64,000 nt of DNA from Amphirosellinia nigrospora (taxonomy: Eukaryota > Ascomycota > Sordariomycetes > Xylariales > Xylariaceae). The notes beneath the pieces are model-generated. The model was not told where the DNA came from, ran no database searches, and worked only from the letters and a program-made list of their open reading frames with translations. Each line of letters begins with the position of its first letter. Within the stretch, counting starts at the first letter, position 1. The stretch lies in the NCBI GenBank assembly GCA_004123355.1, contig SCHM01000003.1, forward strand, positions 1,488,001-1,552,000. Direction: 5' to 3'. Positions 47,916 through 59,534 of this stretch are shown here, piece by piece. The translations under genes and the position numbers were made by a program.

Positions 47916-50541
47916 CTACCATTGCTCGTCATTGTTGTTGTTATGGTTTCCTGTAACATCTTCGGGCGAACCTTCGCGATCTAGTTTTTGTAGCCAATCT
48001 CGCTGAAGCTGAAAATCCGAATAGCATCCAGCAAATAACGGATGCAATAAAGGCTGCCTGGGGCGGTCGCTGGAGGTTGAGGAAGGATCCTTGGCCGATT
48101 CCATCATCGCTGTATGCAGAGTTTTATATGACTCGGCAAAGCAGTGTTTGATCGCATAATAATTTGAAGAACCGCCAGAGATATCATTTTCTGGGTTATT
48201 TGGATCAATAATGGAAAGTCGATCGAGATTCCGATAGACAATTGTGCTTGCTTTGGCCTGGTTTTCAACATTAGTAGGTTGGGCTGATACCTCGGTTGGA
48301 ATACGCACCTTGTTGACGGTTCCGGGTGGATGCATCCGAATCGCAACCTTCTCATAATTGAATAGATTGCCATAATAGTCCAGGAATTCCATAAGCAGTT
48401 CTCCCAGGTGTTCATCTGTCATCGAATGGCTCTGGGTTGGGGGATGGATTTGCAGCAAATGGACCACCATACAGATAACAGAGAACCCACAAGGCCACCA
48501 TTGACTGGTTCATTGAGAGCGCGCATAAGCAGGAAGTGCTTGATGACGGCAACGAGAGGAGGCATGGCAGGATACTGGTTTTTCCATTTCTTAAAAGTGG
48601 CAATTGCCTTATAACCGTCCAATTTCTCGAACGAGATATCGACTTTCAGGCCGGTGCGATCATCGGTATATTTGAGGAGAGGCACTTTAGCCCTAGTAAT
48701 AGCCTCGATTGAGTTTCCATAAGCCACCCTCTGCATCTCAAGATAGGCTTTCATCTGCCATAGATATTTTTTCTTGTCGAATAAGGGGTCTTTCCCATCT
48801 ATGAAACCTTGGGAACAGATTGCAATGTCCATATCGGCCGTAGGCAAGTAGAGGCCAGACATGAAGGAGCCAAAAGGTAGGACCCTAGCATTGCGGAATC
48901 TCGCCCGCACAAGAGATTCTAGTCTAGACACAAGCTCCTGGCGAACTCTTTCTTCGAAGTCACGGGGAGCGACGTAGTCATAGAAGTCCCTTATCTCCAT
49001 GTGCAAACTAGAATAATTAGTCTTCCGAGACACAAGTAGCGGCACGATCAAGACTCACCGAGTGCCCGCATTAGGCACGCCAGAATGATCGACAACAGCC
49101 CAAGGCAAGGGGTCTTGACCCGGCTCAGGTTGCCAATAGGGAATAATTGAGCTATCGGGCATTCTGTTCACCTTTTTCAGTGGTGCATGTGGACGTCGTG
49201 CCGGTAGTACAATTTCGTCATCAATAGTGCGTTTACGATTGCCGAGGGATGTAGACGGGGTAAGATCTACAGGCACAGACGTTTTGCTGCCGCGTTTCGT
49301 GTGGTGGGTAGAGTGAGATGGTGTGGGTTGGTTGGCAGTAGCAAAAGTAGGTTTGGGGGGAGTTTTAGTGACGCGGCGGGCAACCGCGTGAGCCCATTGG
49401 AACTTTTAGCCGCGTCATTCACTGCGTCTGGCTGTGAAGTCTCAGCCACTCGATCAATGAGGCTGTCATTCACTGCGTCCGGCCGTAAAGTCCCACTACC
49501 CGGTCAATGGGATGGGCGGTAACTTTGCCATCGTCATCAGAGAAATCACATGATATGAAGTCAGCTGCTTCCGTTGACACTTTTGGTTTCTGGGCCTCGG
49601 CTTGCACACGGGCTTTTCTAATGAGCTGCACAACATCCTTCTTACGAGTAGTTTCAGGGGGTGGGAGGGCAGTGTAGGGGTCTGGGTTCGACCATTTCGG
49701 CGCATCCTGGGCCTGTGCGGTAGCCGATAACTCGGTGCGGGTGCGCTTCGCGGGACGGTCTGCTGCATTCGAATCTGTGTTATCGTTGTCCGAGATCTCC
49801 ATATCAACCTCGTCACTATCGGAAAGCTCATCGACATCTCGGTATGTGGCACGCATGGCCGTGTTGCCTAGCATCAATTCGGGCTGGTCGTCGAATCGCT
49901 TAGATAACAACAGCGATCAGCAGCCTTCTCTTTCTCGCGGCGCTGGTACGGGCCGGGCGACGCGGCCGGTCATATCGCTGGCCACCTCGGGTGCGGCGCG
50001 AGTCGTCCGGCGGGGAGCATGGGTGTCGGCGCCTTGGCGATCGTGGTTACTGGCATTAAGAGTCAGACGATGTTGTTGGTGATCAGGATTGCGATAAGAG
50101 GCATACTTGGGGTACTGGGGAGGCCTGTAAGATGCAATGCTTCCCGGGGCCTCCTGGCGAAATGTGAATTCACCACGGGGTGGGCGGTACTCGTCACGAT
50201 GCTCACGATGACGAGAATCGCGATAGTCACGAGAATCGCGCGGGTCGTCTCGATCTCGATAATCTCGGTCTCTGTCTCTGTGAGACCACGAGACTGACGT
50301 AAATCGGAATAAGGGCCGCGGAATCGACGGTCATTAGTTTGGTCGCGCGGGTAGTAGTTATCATGACCATCACGGCCATCACCCCTGTCACGTCTGTCCC
50401 ATTGCTGAGGCGGCGGCGGCGGAGGTGGGAGGCCGAAGGTGGTGGCGGCGGTGGATAGGCTTCGTATCGATCGTAACCCGGAGGAGGCGGCTGATGTTGG
50501 GGACCCGATGACGACGAAGAATAGTGATTATTGTTATACAT
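47916..50541 (-). CDS. Non-canonical poly(A) RNA polymerase, Trf4/Cid14 (TRAMP subunit), frame interrupted
   Basis: Nuclear DNA polymerase beta-like nucleotidyltransferase that adds short poly(A) tails to aberrant RNAs for exosome decay. The N-terminus (MYNNNHYSSSSSGPQHQPPPPGYD onward) is Pro-rich, then Arg/Asp-rich, followed by an acidic DELSDSDEVDMEISDND segment. The catalytic core starts HMEIRDFYDYVAPR, with LPFGSFMSGLYLPTADMDIAI (two catalytic Asp) and LKVDISFEKLDG (third Asp). The PAP-associated domain includes FLLMRALNEPVNGG and LGELLMEFLDYYGNLFNYEKVAIR. The C-terminus is NNNNDEQW. One intron at 49,008-49,058. Frame breaks lie near 48,488 (one missing G), 49,350, 49,490, 49,905 and further upstream. 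Start ATG 50,541 has a typical family N-terminus. Confidence 0.85.
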
Positions 50542-51994
50542 CCTGCAATATGCAGCTATGTCGCTGCTTACCTAGATAGAAACTCCCAGCAACCTGGAAG
50601 ATTGAGACACAAAGATGGACCGTGTAAGGAAAGATACTGTACGAGTTGGTTGGTGGGCGATGTTGGTCGGTTGGTCGGGCGGTCACACTTGCGGTACGCG
50701 AAATTCCATCGAAATTGCGCCCAGTCGGTAGCATACACTTTCGTATAAGCTAAGCCAAGAATAGATAGGCCGTCTTGGCAAGTCACAAGACACCAAGATC
50801 TGATAAGATAGTGCGATTAGGTACTGGCTACAGAAGTACAGGTAACCTAAATATTCAGTAGCTACGTCACAACTCAGTGTATCACCCTGGGTACTACATA
50901 CTGCACCTAGGTAGGTATTCAAGATACGTATTGCGTTAGACCTTGCATGTTGTTGTGAATTGTGGACGAGGTAGGTATCTACCTACTAGATACCTAGTAG
51001 GTAATCAAGGCATATCGCATGTGATTAGGTTCAATTATGAGTGAGTTTTAGGGTAAACAGCAAAAACAAAGAATCCTTTCTTTCTATCTGCTATCGCTCT
51101 CTACCTAGGTATTGCGAACTTCGCTACACCTCTCAAGCCGCCCACGGCTATAAATATGTAAGCGAGTTCCTCAACTGTCACAGATTCCTCGAATGAATTG
51201 TATCGCTTTTCCCAACTAAAACATTCATCAATGATTCCCAACCGAATACTCCAATTGCTCAGTGCATTGTGCAATATGTTTATCAGTAACTTTGCTATCA
51301 TCGGTACTTTATAGCGTTGCTCTCCCTTACTTCGTAGGATATGGTAATCCATAATTTGTCTATGTAGATAGGAATAGGTCATGTTATCATAACTAGCTTC
51401 ATCTTATTGTTGGGCTAGTGAACCTATTGCTTAGATAACACATGCGTACGTTCCCAAGCTCATCGTTGGATGATTGAAGCAATGTTAACTTAGGAATTTG
51501 AACTACATAGGTTGGTGACAAGTACTATGCTGCCATAGGCTCCGTCCTGTCGCCTCTGCCATCCTAGTAGTAAATCACTACTAGTGACTCGCTTACTGGG
51601 CACATTAAGAGGATTGATCATGGCGATGATCTAAGGAGGCAACCTTTGACATATGCTCCCTGTTGCGAGGGGCCATGTGAGTGCTGCGCAACTATGGCAG
51701 TCTCTCCGCAATTCAAGTTGGAATCCCCAGCAACGGACTTATTGAGACGGGGGCAACTAAATTCACACAAGAGGCACAAGGCATATATAACTATGCTTCG
51801 GCCATCAACCGAAAAATCCATCCTTCTCTCTGCTCACCAACATAACATCCAGAAAAGCAGTATCTACAGAGGTAAGAAGATATCAAGGTACAGTTTACAA
51901 CTGAGGGACACTTGGTCTAGGACGAGAAGTTTTCCACAACAACAACAGGACTGAAATCCAGTCACAACTGCGCCAGTTGTTTCAACATTTCATC
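50542..51994. other. Intergenic with TAGGTA-rich palindromes
   Basis: No gene recognised. TAGGTA/TACCTA motifs are clustered at 50,875-51,110, including a perfect 9-bp inverted repeat (50,981-51,002). Confidence 0.5.
50981..51002. repeat. Perfect inverted repeat ACCTACTAG-ATAC-CTAGTAGGT
   Basis: Nine-base arms around a 4-base loop inside a TAGGTA-rich tract. A related 12-bp palindrome, GTAGGTACCTAC, is at 59,848-59,859. Function unknown; such tracts may be binding sites or slippage products. Confidence 0.6.
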
Positions 51995-53167
51995 ATGGGC
52001 GGCGGCGATCCCGAAGACGAGGAGTGCCCTGGCGGCAGAGTTCCGGTAGAGGATACTAACGAATCCGATCACGAACTCGATCCCCAGCTCGTCCTGGACA
52101 TCTGAAGAGCAGTGTCGCCAGACATTCGGCAGAAGACACCCCTGGATCTGATCACGAATCTTATCACGAGTCTGATCATGAGCCCGATCAAGAACCAGAT
52201 CCCTGGTCCCAATCAGCTATCATCAGCCTACTACACCACAGAAACAGAAGGGTCATGATATCCCAGTTCTGGGAGATACTGCGCCTGAGCCCGGTCGGTC
52301 CTCAACAATATCGTCGCGAGCCCCACGGCTTCTCAGGAGCAGAAGAGCCCTGACAGCCACCAATCTCAGGCACCGACCTTGTTTCTTTTCTCCTCTCGCT
52401 AGGCGCCTTTATTAAGGACCAGATAGTCGATTTGCTAACATCGAAGCTCACTATCTTCCGAGAGTTGGTAGTCCGCAGCGCCTTAGTCATGGGATGCACA
52501 CATTCGTACCACACATACTTCACTCCACCACGGCAGAGATCCGCCAAGAACTCTCCTCTTTCGCTGACCTTAATGCGAAGCGCATAGCAGACATGACAGC
52601 AGACATGATGCTGGCGGAGTGGGAAAAACAATGTCGCGACGTCATCCAAAAGTATCAAAAGGAGATGCGACGCGACCTACTCAAGGATGCTAAGAAGGAA
52701 GCCGAGGCTCTTAAACCAAAAGTCATCGAAGCTGTCGAGGGAAAGGTGAAAGCCCTAGAGCAACACCAGTTCAATAACCAACTGCGACCTAGTACCCGAT
52801 AGCAACCGACCAAGCACGGCCAACTCCCTATTGACGACATCAATGCAGGTGTAGGAGCCTTCAAGATCGCGACGCCAAAACGCGAGCGAAAGCCCTCCGA
52901 ACTAACCTCGCCTTGCCGCCGATTTGGTTCCCCCTCTTACATGTCATGCGCACTCCGAAAACTCCGCGTACCGCTCCACGCCGATTTGGTACTCCCCAGA
53001 GCCACCGATCTAAGAACAGCGAGCCAATGACCCCGAGGCCGAACCCGCTCGTCGAGTCTCCGGTCAAGGCTCACGTTCCAGCCGGCCATGAGCATGCAGG
53101 CATGTTAGGGCCGCATCAATGCTTCTCGCCTATCAACCGTCCAAGCCGCGCCTCCGCCCCAATTTAA
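51995..53167 (+). pseudogene. Unknown coiled-coil protein gene (degenerate)
   Basis: Family not recognised. ATG 51,995 starts MGGGDPEDEECPGG and runs to TGA after 36 codons. Coding character then continues in other frames: an acidic Asp/His/Pro-rich part (~52,130-52,210), LVSFLLSLGAFIKDQIVDLL (~52,378-52,440), a clear charged coiled coil at 52,530-52,790 (DMMLAEWEKQCRDVIQKYQK and KKEAEALKPKVIEAVEGKVK), and a Pro/Arg-rich tail with TPKTPRTAPRRFGTPQ ending at 53,167. At least four frame changes. It could be a once-functional gene or a fragment of an accessory family. Confidence 0.4.
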
Positions 53168-53862
53168 GCTCAACCCTGAAGATTAGTCGATTGGATGGGT
53201 ATTGGCTGGTGCAGTGCTATGCGAATAGATTATAACAGCTTATGACCAGCTCACGACCGTTGGTGTTTTTGTAGCGAGGAGATTACGTCTGAAGTATTAG
53301 ATGTCTGTGGGCAAAGGGGCCAATTATCAGTTATCTGGGTACACTCATCTATCTATGCCAAGACATCGGCAATGGTGTTCGGTACTGGCTGCAGGTGCAT
53401 TAGATAGGTATCTATCTCTCTTCACCAGGCATTACACCATAAATGACGTTAACATAGGCGCGTGGGTGTATGCATAATCACATAGACTAGGTACTTAATA
53501 CATACAGAAAGTGCTACATCCCTTAGGCAATTTGAAAAGAGATGTGCCCAACCTTCCATTCTCCCAATGAAAGGTCTTACGACGTCATCACGAATGCCCA
53601 ATCGTCAGAGGTCTACCTGTAGCGAATGACTATTGTTTGGCTATATCGCATTTGAAGTTCTCGTGTCGAAAGCCTTTCCAGCTGCCGCGTCAACAATCAA
53701 ATTCCCCCCTCTTAGCTCATCATAGCTCATCATGCTTGGTCCCAGCCGCAGCATTCGTAGATGTCTGGTCGCTGGGGCCGCTGCAAGAAGTCAGTATTCT
53801 TATTTCGAAGCATATGTCGGTGAAATTAAAGAAGGAGAGACACGAATGAGGAAAGCAACTAC
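53168..53862. other. Intergenic, nothing recognised
   Basis: No conserved frame on either strand between the coiled-coil gene and the amidohydrolase stop codon. Confidence 0.55.
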
Positions 53863-55714
53863 TCACCGGTAAAGGGGTCCATACCCAGTCCCCTCGCCAC
53901 GGACTACATCCACATCCTTCGCTTCTCCGTAATGGCCAAACCCTTCGGCGCCAAAGAAGCTCCCAGTGAGGACGGGAGAAGGACGCGCGAGATACGCCTT
54001 CCGGATCTTCGCAGCACTAGCCAAGAATTTCTCGACAAGCTCCCCATATTTCTCGTACGTAAGCTTACCATCGCGCTTCAAAAACTTTCCATTGACGAGG
54101 ACATGCTGCATGTCGCCGACATTGGCATGGAGGATCACGGCCGCAACTGGGTCGGCTCCTAGCAGGCTCGGAGATTGCCCATCGAAGACGACGAGGTCGG
54201 CTTGGCACCAACTTGGATGACGCCGAGATCAGGGCGGCGGAGAGCGAGGGCGCCTTGACGCGTTGCTAGGAGGAAGGCCTGGTTCACGGACACTAGACGT
54301 CAGCAAGCAGGATTCGATTCCTCATACGTTACGAGCCCGACGGAGCCAATCATGTCCAGTTCAAATAACCCGGCTAAGGGGGAGGGAACATAAAGGTAAT
54401 GTGCTTACTGGGATTTCTTGAAGGGATATCCAATGATTCATAACCTCATCAAACAGCCTCGAGCGAGTTCGCTGCAACCATATACGCGCCTGTGTCAGGA
54501 TATCGGTGGAGAAGGTCAAATGCGTGTCGACGCCGAGCGCGGCTTGGTCATGGATGAGATGAGAGTGGGTGTGGCCGTGGCCGTAATGCATCTCCGACTC
54601 GGGGGTGATGGATAGGAATTGGTTGGTGGAGCGGAGCAGCCCAGCCTGCGGGGCGGTTATGCCAGCTCGTGGGAGAAACAACGGCAGTGCTCGTATTCAG
54701 CACCCCAAAGGAATGCAATAGCGACGGGGAACTGTCGACTATAATACCAATCAGTCATTCGACCCTTGAAGCACTGTTGTGCTATGATTATGGGGATATA
54801 AGGGGCTTACTTGGCCAAGGACCACCAAGCCAATGGATCGTCAAGACTGGGGGCTGCGCTTCCCTACAAGATCCGGTCAGATGGGTTGTTCATCATAGAC
54901 AGCATGGGGGCGTACTTGATCAATTTGGCTACAGCCTGTGTGTGTTCCGGTGCACCAATATCCAACCATCATACGCAAGACCTAGCGTGACGAGGCCATC
55001 AGGGAAAGATCGCTTATTCCACTTCTTCCAGTCCTTTATCTGGTCTGGTGTTGAGTATCCATCACTTGAGGAATCAATCGCAGGGGCCCAAACCACACGA
55101 GCACCGCTCTCGACGCTGGCCGCGAGTCCGGCCTCAGCGCGGTCGGTTGACCACATGACATGGGCATGGTCTAGAGTCGTTGTCACACCAGCATTGACTG
55201 CCTCGAGTAGCCCAGCAAGTTGGCTAGCATACACATCTTCCGCATTATAAAGTGGGCCAGCAGCCGGGCTGGAAAAAGTTAAGAAGTAGTCGGCCAGCGT
55301 TGTATTGGAGCCCAGTGTCTTGAGCGCCGTTTGCCAGCCTGCATAGAAAATGTCAGTCAAGATCTCTAAGTCTTACGTGATATAACTTGCGAGATCATAC
55401 GAAACAAGAAGATGAAGGGATCAAGCATGAACACTTTTTATACGCACCATGTCGATGGGTGTCAATAAACCCCGGCGTGATAATCTTATTGGTGCAGTCC
55501 ACGATCTCCACATCCGCCGGGATCCCTTTTGGGCTCGCCTCGTTGTAGAGACCGGCGATGCGGTCGTCAGTCACCAGCAGTGAGCCATCGCGAATCACAT
55601 TTAGGGAGTTGGTCACATCATCGAACGCGATGATGGTGCCGCCTGAAAGCAGCACAGAGGATGAGAGGGCTGTGCCGTGTATCCGACAAGAGCAGCAAGA
55701 ATTGTAGAACGCAT
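53863..55714 (-). CDS. Amidohydrolase-family metal enzyme (frame interrupted)
   Basis: TIM-barrel amidohydrolase of the deaminase/chlorohydrolase type (TrzN/AtzA/cytosine-deaminase-like group). The start is ATG 55,714 with a hydrophobic N-terminus (MRSTILAALVGYT). Then LLSGGTIIAFDD and NKIITPGFIDTHRHG follow, the last carrying the HxH zinc ligands. One intron lies at 55,339-55,447. Downstream are AGVTTTLDHAHVMW, GLAYDG, SITPESEMHYGHG, GVDTHLTFSTDIL and the family C-terminus (ATRQGALALRRPDLGVIQVG, then ADLVVFDG in another frame, and HVLVNGKFLKRDGKL). At least four frame breaks lie near 55,665, 54,945, 54,660 and 54,190. A second intron around 54,735-54,870 is likely. Substrate unknown; the hydrophobic N-terminus suggests secretion. 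Confidence 0.8.
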
Positions 55715-57030
55715 TTTGAACGGTCCAAAGACTCGAGCAAGAGATTGTCTTTCTCTTTCAGATTTGTGTCGTCGTTCCTCACGGTGATTTATATACCGCC
55801 GGCCCACCACTTACACCTACAGCGCCATGTTGCGCTGGTGCTATATGCGGGCCAATGCCCTACTCTGCACACCAGGATTGTTCATCATCACTAATGACGT
55901 TGGTTCGGAGTTTAGCCACGCGAAGACGAGCCGGTGAGGGGCCGGAGCCGCGGCGCACAGGCGGCCTATCAGAACACCTCATTTCGAGATGGAGCTCATT
56001 TCCCCATTCTTAACCATCTCCAAGCACACGACGCATTGCAACGCCGATGAGCTAATACATTTCTTGCCGGTGAGTTTCTCGTGCCGCGAGAGTAAATTCG
56101 CCGGCAATTATGGGTCAGGTAGCTTCAAATCAACAAGCTAGTCCAGATCCTAGATTATTACCTACATGAAGCAGGCTGCGAGGTATTGCGGCCAATGGTC
56201 GGGTGCGGGATAGCTTCCGCACGGCGCAATGAACGTATAGTAGTCTGTCTGGTTCAAAGTTCCCCCCTGCCTTGCATTTGCATGTGTGGATGACATGCAA
56301 AAAGACCATCAATTACCTGGATAAGAACCGCCTCGGGCTACTCACGCCAGAAGCGTTGCACTACATATGTAGGCCGACTCCAAGATTGGACACCTATGGC
56401 AGACCTCAACCCCGCGATCCTTCACAATGAAATATCTATAGCGGACAGGGACTACCCATCTGGGATGTGTTCAATCGTGAACCGGGACCCGCCCGGAGGA
56501 CTACTGTTATTAGTACATGCAAGTCGGCCAGATAGCCGAGCAGCTAACTAACTCCGCTCCGAGTCAAGAGTTCGGAAGCGAGACGAAGCTCGGCAGCAAA
56601 AGCGGCGAGATTGGCCGATTCTTAAATCCGGGGTTTGTCTTCGTACCCTACCTTTCTAAGCTCGACTTAGTAATACAGCTCTTATAATAGAACCCATTCC
56701 ACGCGCCGAGTTAGAGGAGAGCTAGCGATAGAGAAATTTGTTGCTAGCCGAGGCGGTAGAGTGGCGATTAACGATGACTTTAACATGGGGGAAGGAATAT
56801 CTGCGAGAGGACACACATTCGTCCAATTGAAAAATTTGAATCGGAGTGCAGGGCATTGGGATACGACAAAGTCGGGCGATCAGCGATGTCGTTGGCGCGA
56901 TGAGAGAATCGAGTACACAATTGAACCAAGACATTATCGAACCAATGAGGCCAGAAGCAATGTCCCAATCTCTTTTCAATTTGTTTTTTTCTGTTCTTTT
57001 CTCGTCATATGTTCTATTCCCCATCTACGT
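55715..57030. other. Intergenic, nothing recognised
   Basis: No motif in any frame. Open frames around 56.7-57.0 kb overlap each other on both strands. Confidence 0.5.
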
Positions 57031-57210
57031 CTATGACGGAAGCGTCGAGAAAAAGATACCCTCTCTCGCCTTCCATTTGCGAGCCTGCAGAGCGCGATAT
57101 ATCAGGACGGAGAGGATGATACCGGCCTCGACAGCCACGAGCGCAATCCACAGCCCGTCAATGAAAGTAACCTGATAGTCGCCGAGCAAATCTTCGATCT
57201 CAAAACGCAT
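57031..57210 (-). CDS. Possible small single-pass membrane protein
   Basis: A 59-codon frame from ATG 57,210 to TAG 57,031. It starts MRFEIEDLLGDYQVTFIDGL, then has a hydrophobic segment (WIALVAVEAGIILSVLIY, residues ~21-38) followed by a basic juxtamembrane stretch (RALQARKWKARE). The amino-acid pattern looks like real coding with correct membrane topology signals. I recognise no family. It may be one exon of a larger gene: a GTATCT donor-like site follows the basic stretch. Confidence 0.35.
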   Translation of the reverse strand: MRFEIEDLLGDYQVTFIDGLWIALVAVEAGIILSVLIYRALQARKWKAREGIFFSTLPS

Positions 57211-58425
57211 CCTGGCGCCGCTCGCAGAGGGACTTATTCGGTGGATTCAAAGGGTGGATATCCTAACTTAGATACTAGCGAGCGATGAGGTATACAGGAA
57301 TCCTGTGCTATGCGCTACAAAGAGTCAGCGGCATAAGATTGAGGGTATGGCTCAACTGGGTATGAAAGACGAAATTAAGAGCGGGTGGCCAATTGGAAGG
57401 TCTTTGTTCAGACGTCTTACCTATCCGGTCCTCCTCCTACCTTTCACCAGAAATACATCAACGCGCAACACTTTGTGTTCTCCTACAAGAAGAGACTAGT
57501 AAGGTCGTCTCTTCTCTGCTGTGGATGTATTCATGAGGCAGCCCTCAGGCCCGATTGGTACCCGTTCTATCAATCGGCAGCCCAAAAGCGAGTTGAATCT
57601 GCTAATAAAGCAACAGAAGATGGGTAAGTTGTATCGACGAGCGTTTCACGAGGGAGGTTAATCACAAGGTAATATATTTATGGTGATGCATATATGAGAA
57701 GAGAGATGACAGTCTAATAGGTAGGTGTCCAACTAAATGCACTCGGTATACGATATAAAGAACTTGACTCTCCCTCTCTTCTGGCTTCTCTCACGTCAAG
57801 AGGTAATGCCCATCTGTATTAAGAACGCAAATGGGGTCGAAATTCGCTCTATCATGTACTAATGAAAGGCACCTGACCAGCGCCTCCGAGTTATGAACAC
57901 GTTGTAGGTATAGACCGTTCGCACGCAGTTTCCCGATCTGGTAGCTAACGACTGCCGAATCCCGGCTTCTTGGTTTACGATGTCCAAAAAAACCGGCATT
58001 AGGAATGGATTACTTGTCCACTCTTATCACTATGACTAAATCACCTGGGTGTTCAGGTGATCATTGCTCATGTTAAAGTAATCCCGAGCAAGTATGTATT
58101 AATTTCTTGTTGGTAGATTGCCAGTAAATAGTAGTGGCGCATCCTTTTACCCGGGTGCCCATAAGTGCATCTCGACATACAGGGGTCCTACTCACCCCGG
58201 TCTGAAGCACTCTTGGCCAAACGCAGTAGAATCCATATCTAGCTTATCGTGAAAAGTGAAGAAGAGTAGTTGGCTATGGAATACACAACGTTACTATACA
58301 CAATTACAAAGATATTTAATGAGGTCGTGATGATACGTAACTGAGTACCCTAGCTCCCATGTTCCCATGTTGTTCTACATATCCCAAACTCCAAGCCACT
58401 TGAAATCGTTTGTTATAACACACTT
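57211..58425. other. Intergenic, nothing recognised
   Basis: No conserved frames. Ends at the stop codon of the minus-strand heme lyase gene. Confidence 0.5.
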
Positions 58426-59534
58426 TTAGCCACGTTCATTGCTTCCCCATCTCATGCGCCTTGCCCCCGGATGCACGCCACCAACGTCACAGCCCCAGCG
58501 CAGGGCGCGCTCGGCGGCCGTCGTGGGCGTGATAGCGGGGCGCACGTCGAGATAGAAGACGGGTTCACCTGTCGGCTCGGGCTCGCCTGAGTAGTAGTCG
58601 ATGATATAGCGAATCTCCTTCCTCTGTCCGTTGACTTCTCGCGAGACGTACCAGTCGTGTCGATCGAAGGGGGGTGGGGTTCTGTGTGCACCTGGTGTCA
58701 GTAATGGTTTCATGACAAGTCAACAGGAGGAGGCAATTGGAAAGAAACATACCCGAACCTAGCAGGATATATCCACCCCATGACCTGGATCATGGCGGCC
58801 TTGGGTGTCATCTCTTTCGGTCTTCCCTGGAAACGCACGAGACTAGGCGCAAGCTCCTCGACCTCTTTCTCGTAGCCATATTGCTGGATCGTAGACTCAA
58901 AGTTCTCCTCGCCGCGACTGCACTTGCGCCAGCCCTTGTACAGACCCCCAGCAAAGCGGCGCTCGTGCGCCATGATCTCGGCCCAGGCGCCCTCGTTTAA
59001 GAAGTTGTGCACGCCCACCATGCTCTCGACGGCCGTCACGTCCGTGTCCGTGTATCCCTTGCGCAACAGCGCGTTGTACATCTGCTGTGGCGAGGGATAC
59101 TCCCAGTTTCCTGTGCCGTCACCGCGCGGGATCGTGGATGGCTCGCGCTCGAGGGGCAGGGCGTGGGTCTGATTCGGCGCACGGGCTTGGGAGATGTTAC
59201 TGAACATGTGTAGTTTAGAGGGTTTAGTCTCGATAATGTTGACTGTGGCTCGGGCTGTGAGGTTCGCGACCCGTGCGGTACTGGACAGCCTGTTGTGGAT
59301 GGTGGTATTGATCCGTCGTGCTTTATGGGACATGCCGATGGTCGGGTCATGGCGTTGGCGCTCTTTTGGTGCATGGGCATTCGGGCTGCGTGATAGTTAA
59401 TTACTCGGTACGCAGGAAGGTATAGTGGACGAGGTCCTTACGGGTGGTGATCGCGCGCCATTTTGGGAGAGGGTGAAGGTATGGTGGGATAGAGGTGGTG
59501 ACTGGTTAGGAGTGTCGGCCCAAAACCAGCCCAT
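58426..59534 (-). CDS. CYC3: Cytochrome c heme lyase (holocytochrome c synthase), frame interrupted
   Basis: Mitochondrial intermembrane-space enzyme that joins heme covalently to apocytochrome c. The start is ATG 59,534 ([10 protein letters not shown], the usual N-terminus). Intron 1 is at 59,386-59,441, and a second runs from the GTATGT near 58,754 to the CACACAG near 58,684. Heme-binding Cys-Pro motifs are visible: TGCCCATGCAC at ~59,379 (CPMH if one C is missing), ACPIKHDG and TGCPVPHG. The core includes [76 protein letters not shown] and [18 protein letters not shown] with YLDVRPAIT. Breaks lie at ~59,378, ~59,208 (AC duplicated) and at the second splice junction. Confidence 0.9.

Noticed and set aside
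47653-47922. 89-codon minus frame overlapping the Trf4 stop codon
   Set aside because: No similarity to the family C-terminus, which already ends at 47,916. Most likely 3' untranslated sequence.
54669-55250. 193-codon plus frame
   Set aside because: It is the antisense shadow of the minus-strand amidohydrolase, whose motifs read in the opposite direction.
56722-57036. Overlapping plus and minus frames of 90-109 codons
   Set aside because: No motif, and the frames shadow each other. The shorter 57,031-57,210 minus frame looks more like coding.
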